From Sphingobium cyanobacteriorum (lineage in GTDB: Bacteria > Pseudomonadota > Alphaproteobacteria > Sphingomonadales > Sphingomonadaceae): a stretch of DNA of 64,000 nucleotides. The DNA lies in assembly GCF_030580935.1 (NCBI RefSeq), contig NZ_JAUQOM010000005.1, forward strand, positions 62,001 through 126,000, read 5' to 3'. The position numbers were made by a program, and so were the translations under genes. Each line of letters starts with the position of its first letter. Position 1 is the first letter of the stretch. This document shows positions 63,512-64,000 of this stretch, piece after piece. The notes below the pieces were generated by a model that saw only the letters and a list, made by a program, of their open reading frames with translations, had not been told where the DNA came from and did not search any database.

Positions 63512-63999
63512 TTAACGCCGCGCTCACAGAGGTTAACCGGATATGCTGGAAGTGGTAGGCCCGTATTGTCAGGTCGTGGCTGTCCTGTAAGTTGTTCATA
63601 TGCCGTTCCAGCAACGGAATTGGAGTTTTGCTGTAGCAGGCGATAATCTAGGCCAGCATTGTTAACCGCATCGGTAAAACCTTTCGCAGATGCAACGATG
63701 TCTGAGAAGTTTCCTGATACCGTTGAAGAACCTAAGGTTACGGTGTTGCTCGCGCCATATATGTCGCGATCCGTGCTGGTCCTAACCGGCTGAGTCTCAG
63801 CTACCAGTTGAAGGCCAGTACCTCCACTTGCTCGACTACTGCTGCCTTGCGATCGTTCAGCCGAAGTTCCTGATGATATACCAGAACTGCTAGCGGATGA
63901 ACTGCTGCTGCGGGAGGAAGATGAGCCAGAAGAACTTGCGGAGGCTGGTGAAAGATAATTCCCTACATAGTCACCATTCGGACCACCTCTTACGATCAC
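63505..63999 (-). CDS. Serine-rich protein, C-terminal part (start beyond window)
   Basis: The frame is open to the right edge. About 164 residues are seen: an initial GGPNGDYVGNYLSP, a dense serine tract (about residues 22-50), then a compact domain. The domain includes YGASNTVTLGSSTVSGNFSD, VASAKGFTDAVNNAGLDYRL and LQQNSNSVAGTAYEQLTGQP, ending PAYPVNLCERGVKC. The NSNSVAGTAY block resembles the Asn-Ser-Asn-Ser/Thr-Phe/Val pattern in C-terminal domains of some large secreted proteins and polymorphic toxins, which is only a suggestion. A large secreted protein with a variable C-terminus followed by a small overlapping gene is the layout of toxin/immunity pairs. Confidence 0.55.
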   Translation of the reverse strand: MIVRGGPNGDYVGNYLSPASASSSGSSSSRSSSSSASSSGISSGTSAERSQGSSSRASGGTGLQLVAETQPVRTSTDRDIYGASNTVTLGSSTVSGNFSDIVASAKGFTDAVNNAGLDYRLLQQNSNSVAGTAYEQLTGQPRPDNTGLPLPAYPVNLCERGVKC

Positions 64000-64000
64000 A

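Noticed and set aside
60928..63999. Prophage
   Set aside because: No phage structural, integrase or lysis gene is seen in the 3 kb available.

Overview
The window is a high-GC chromosomal segment. Gene content, promoter style and repeat families point to an alphaproteobacterium of the family Sphingomonadaceae (Sphingobium/Sphingomonas type). Supporting signs are a tsaD-gpsA pair divergent from hemC-hemD-hemX, a complete ybgC-tolQRAB-pal cluster, DUF2093, DUF1134 (EipA) and the ubiquinol-cytochrome c chaperone family, a large TonB-dependent receptor, and several families of short intergenic palindromes. The family-level assignment is inference from content; no 16S gene is present.

Layout. 0-8 kb: a DUF3667 protein cut by the window edge, a GAF protein, class I fumarase and a glutathione transferase, then nrdA-nrdB separated by a small low-GC ORF and a palindromic repeat. 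8-16 kb: a small lipoprotein, an EI24/CysZ-like membrane protein, a PfkB sugar or nucleoside kinase, a Wzx-type flippase, gpsA and tsaD, and the haem genes hemC, hemD and a HemX-like protein. 16-25 kb: a hydrolase, a 1-kb gene-poor stretch packed with palindromes and a broken GIY-YIG nuclease, gltX, nadE, prs, a VOC protein, hisN, rpmI-rplT and a LysE exporter. 25-34 kb: pheS-pheT, a long psp (phage-shock) operon with divergent pspF, and a 3-hydroxyacyl-CoA dehydrogenase. 34-39 kb: ybgC-tolQ-tolR-tolA-tolB-pal. 39-45 kb: an acyltransferase, a helix-hairpin-helix protein, purD and xseA (starting from one shared CATG), DUF2093 and an M23 peptidase. 45-60 kb: a TonB receptor, an M19 dipeptidase-like lipoprotein, clpB, an M16 protease, a MarR regulator with a clear operator, bamE, a cytochrome bc1 chaperone, DUF177, dinB and eipA.

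From about 60.8 kb the character changes. A tRNA-Ser(GCU) is followed by lower-GC genes without housekeeping function: a zinc-ribbon membrane protein, a Tat-type transglutaminase-like protein, and at the right edge the C-terminus of a serine-rich protein overlapping an AT-rich small secreted protein gene. This looks like the start of a genomic island, but no integrase or repeat of the tRNA end is visible inside the window.

The most interesting system is the psp operon. A well-formed sigma-54 promoter stands between divergent pspF and an operon that encodes a 64-aa membrane peptide, PspA, PspB, PspC and four more small proteins. The four extra proteins each combine an N-terminal membrane helix with a coiled-coil motif also present in PspB and the PspC tail, so the locus appears to carry an expanded set of PspB-like membrane adaptors. 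Other points of note are the RNR without an ATP cone in either subunit, the GIY-YIG remnant between 33-bp inverted repeats, a palindromic repeat inside the start of tolB, an M19 protein lacking the usual HxD metal motif, and a possible toxin/immunity-type pair at the right edge.
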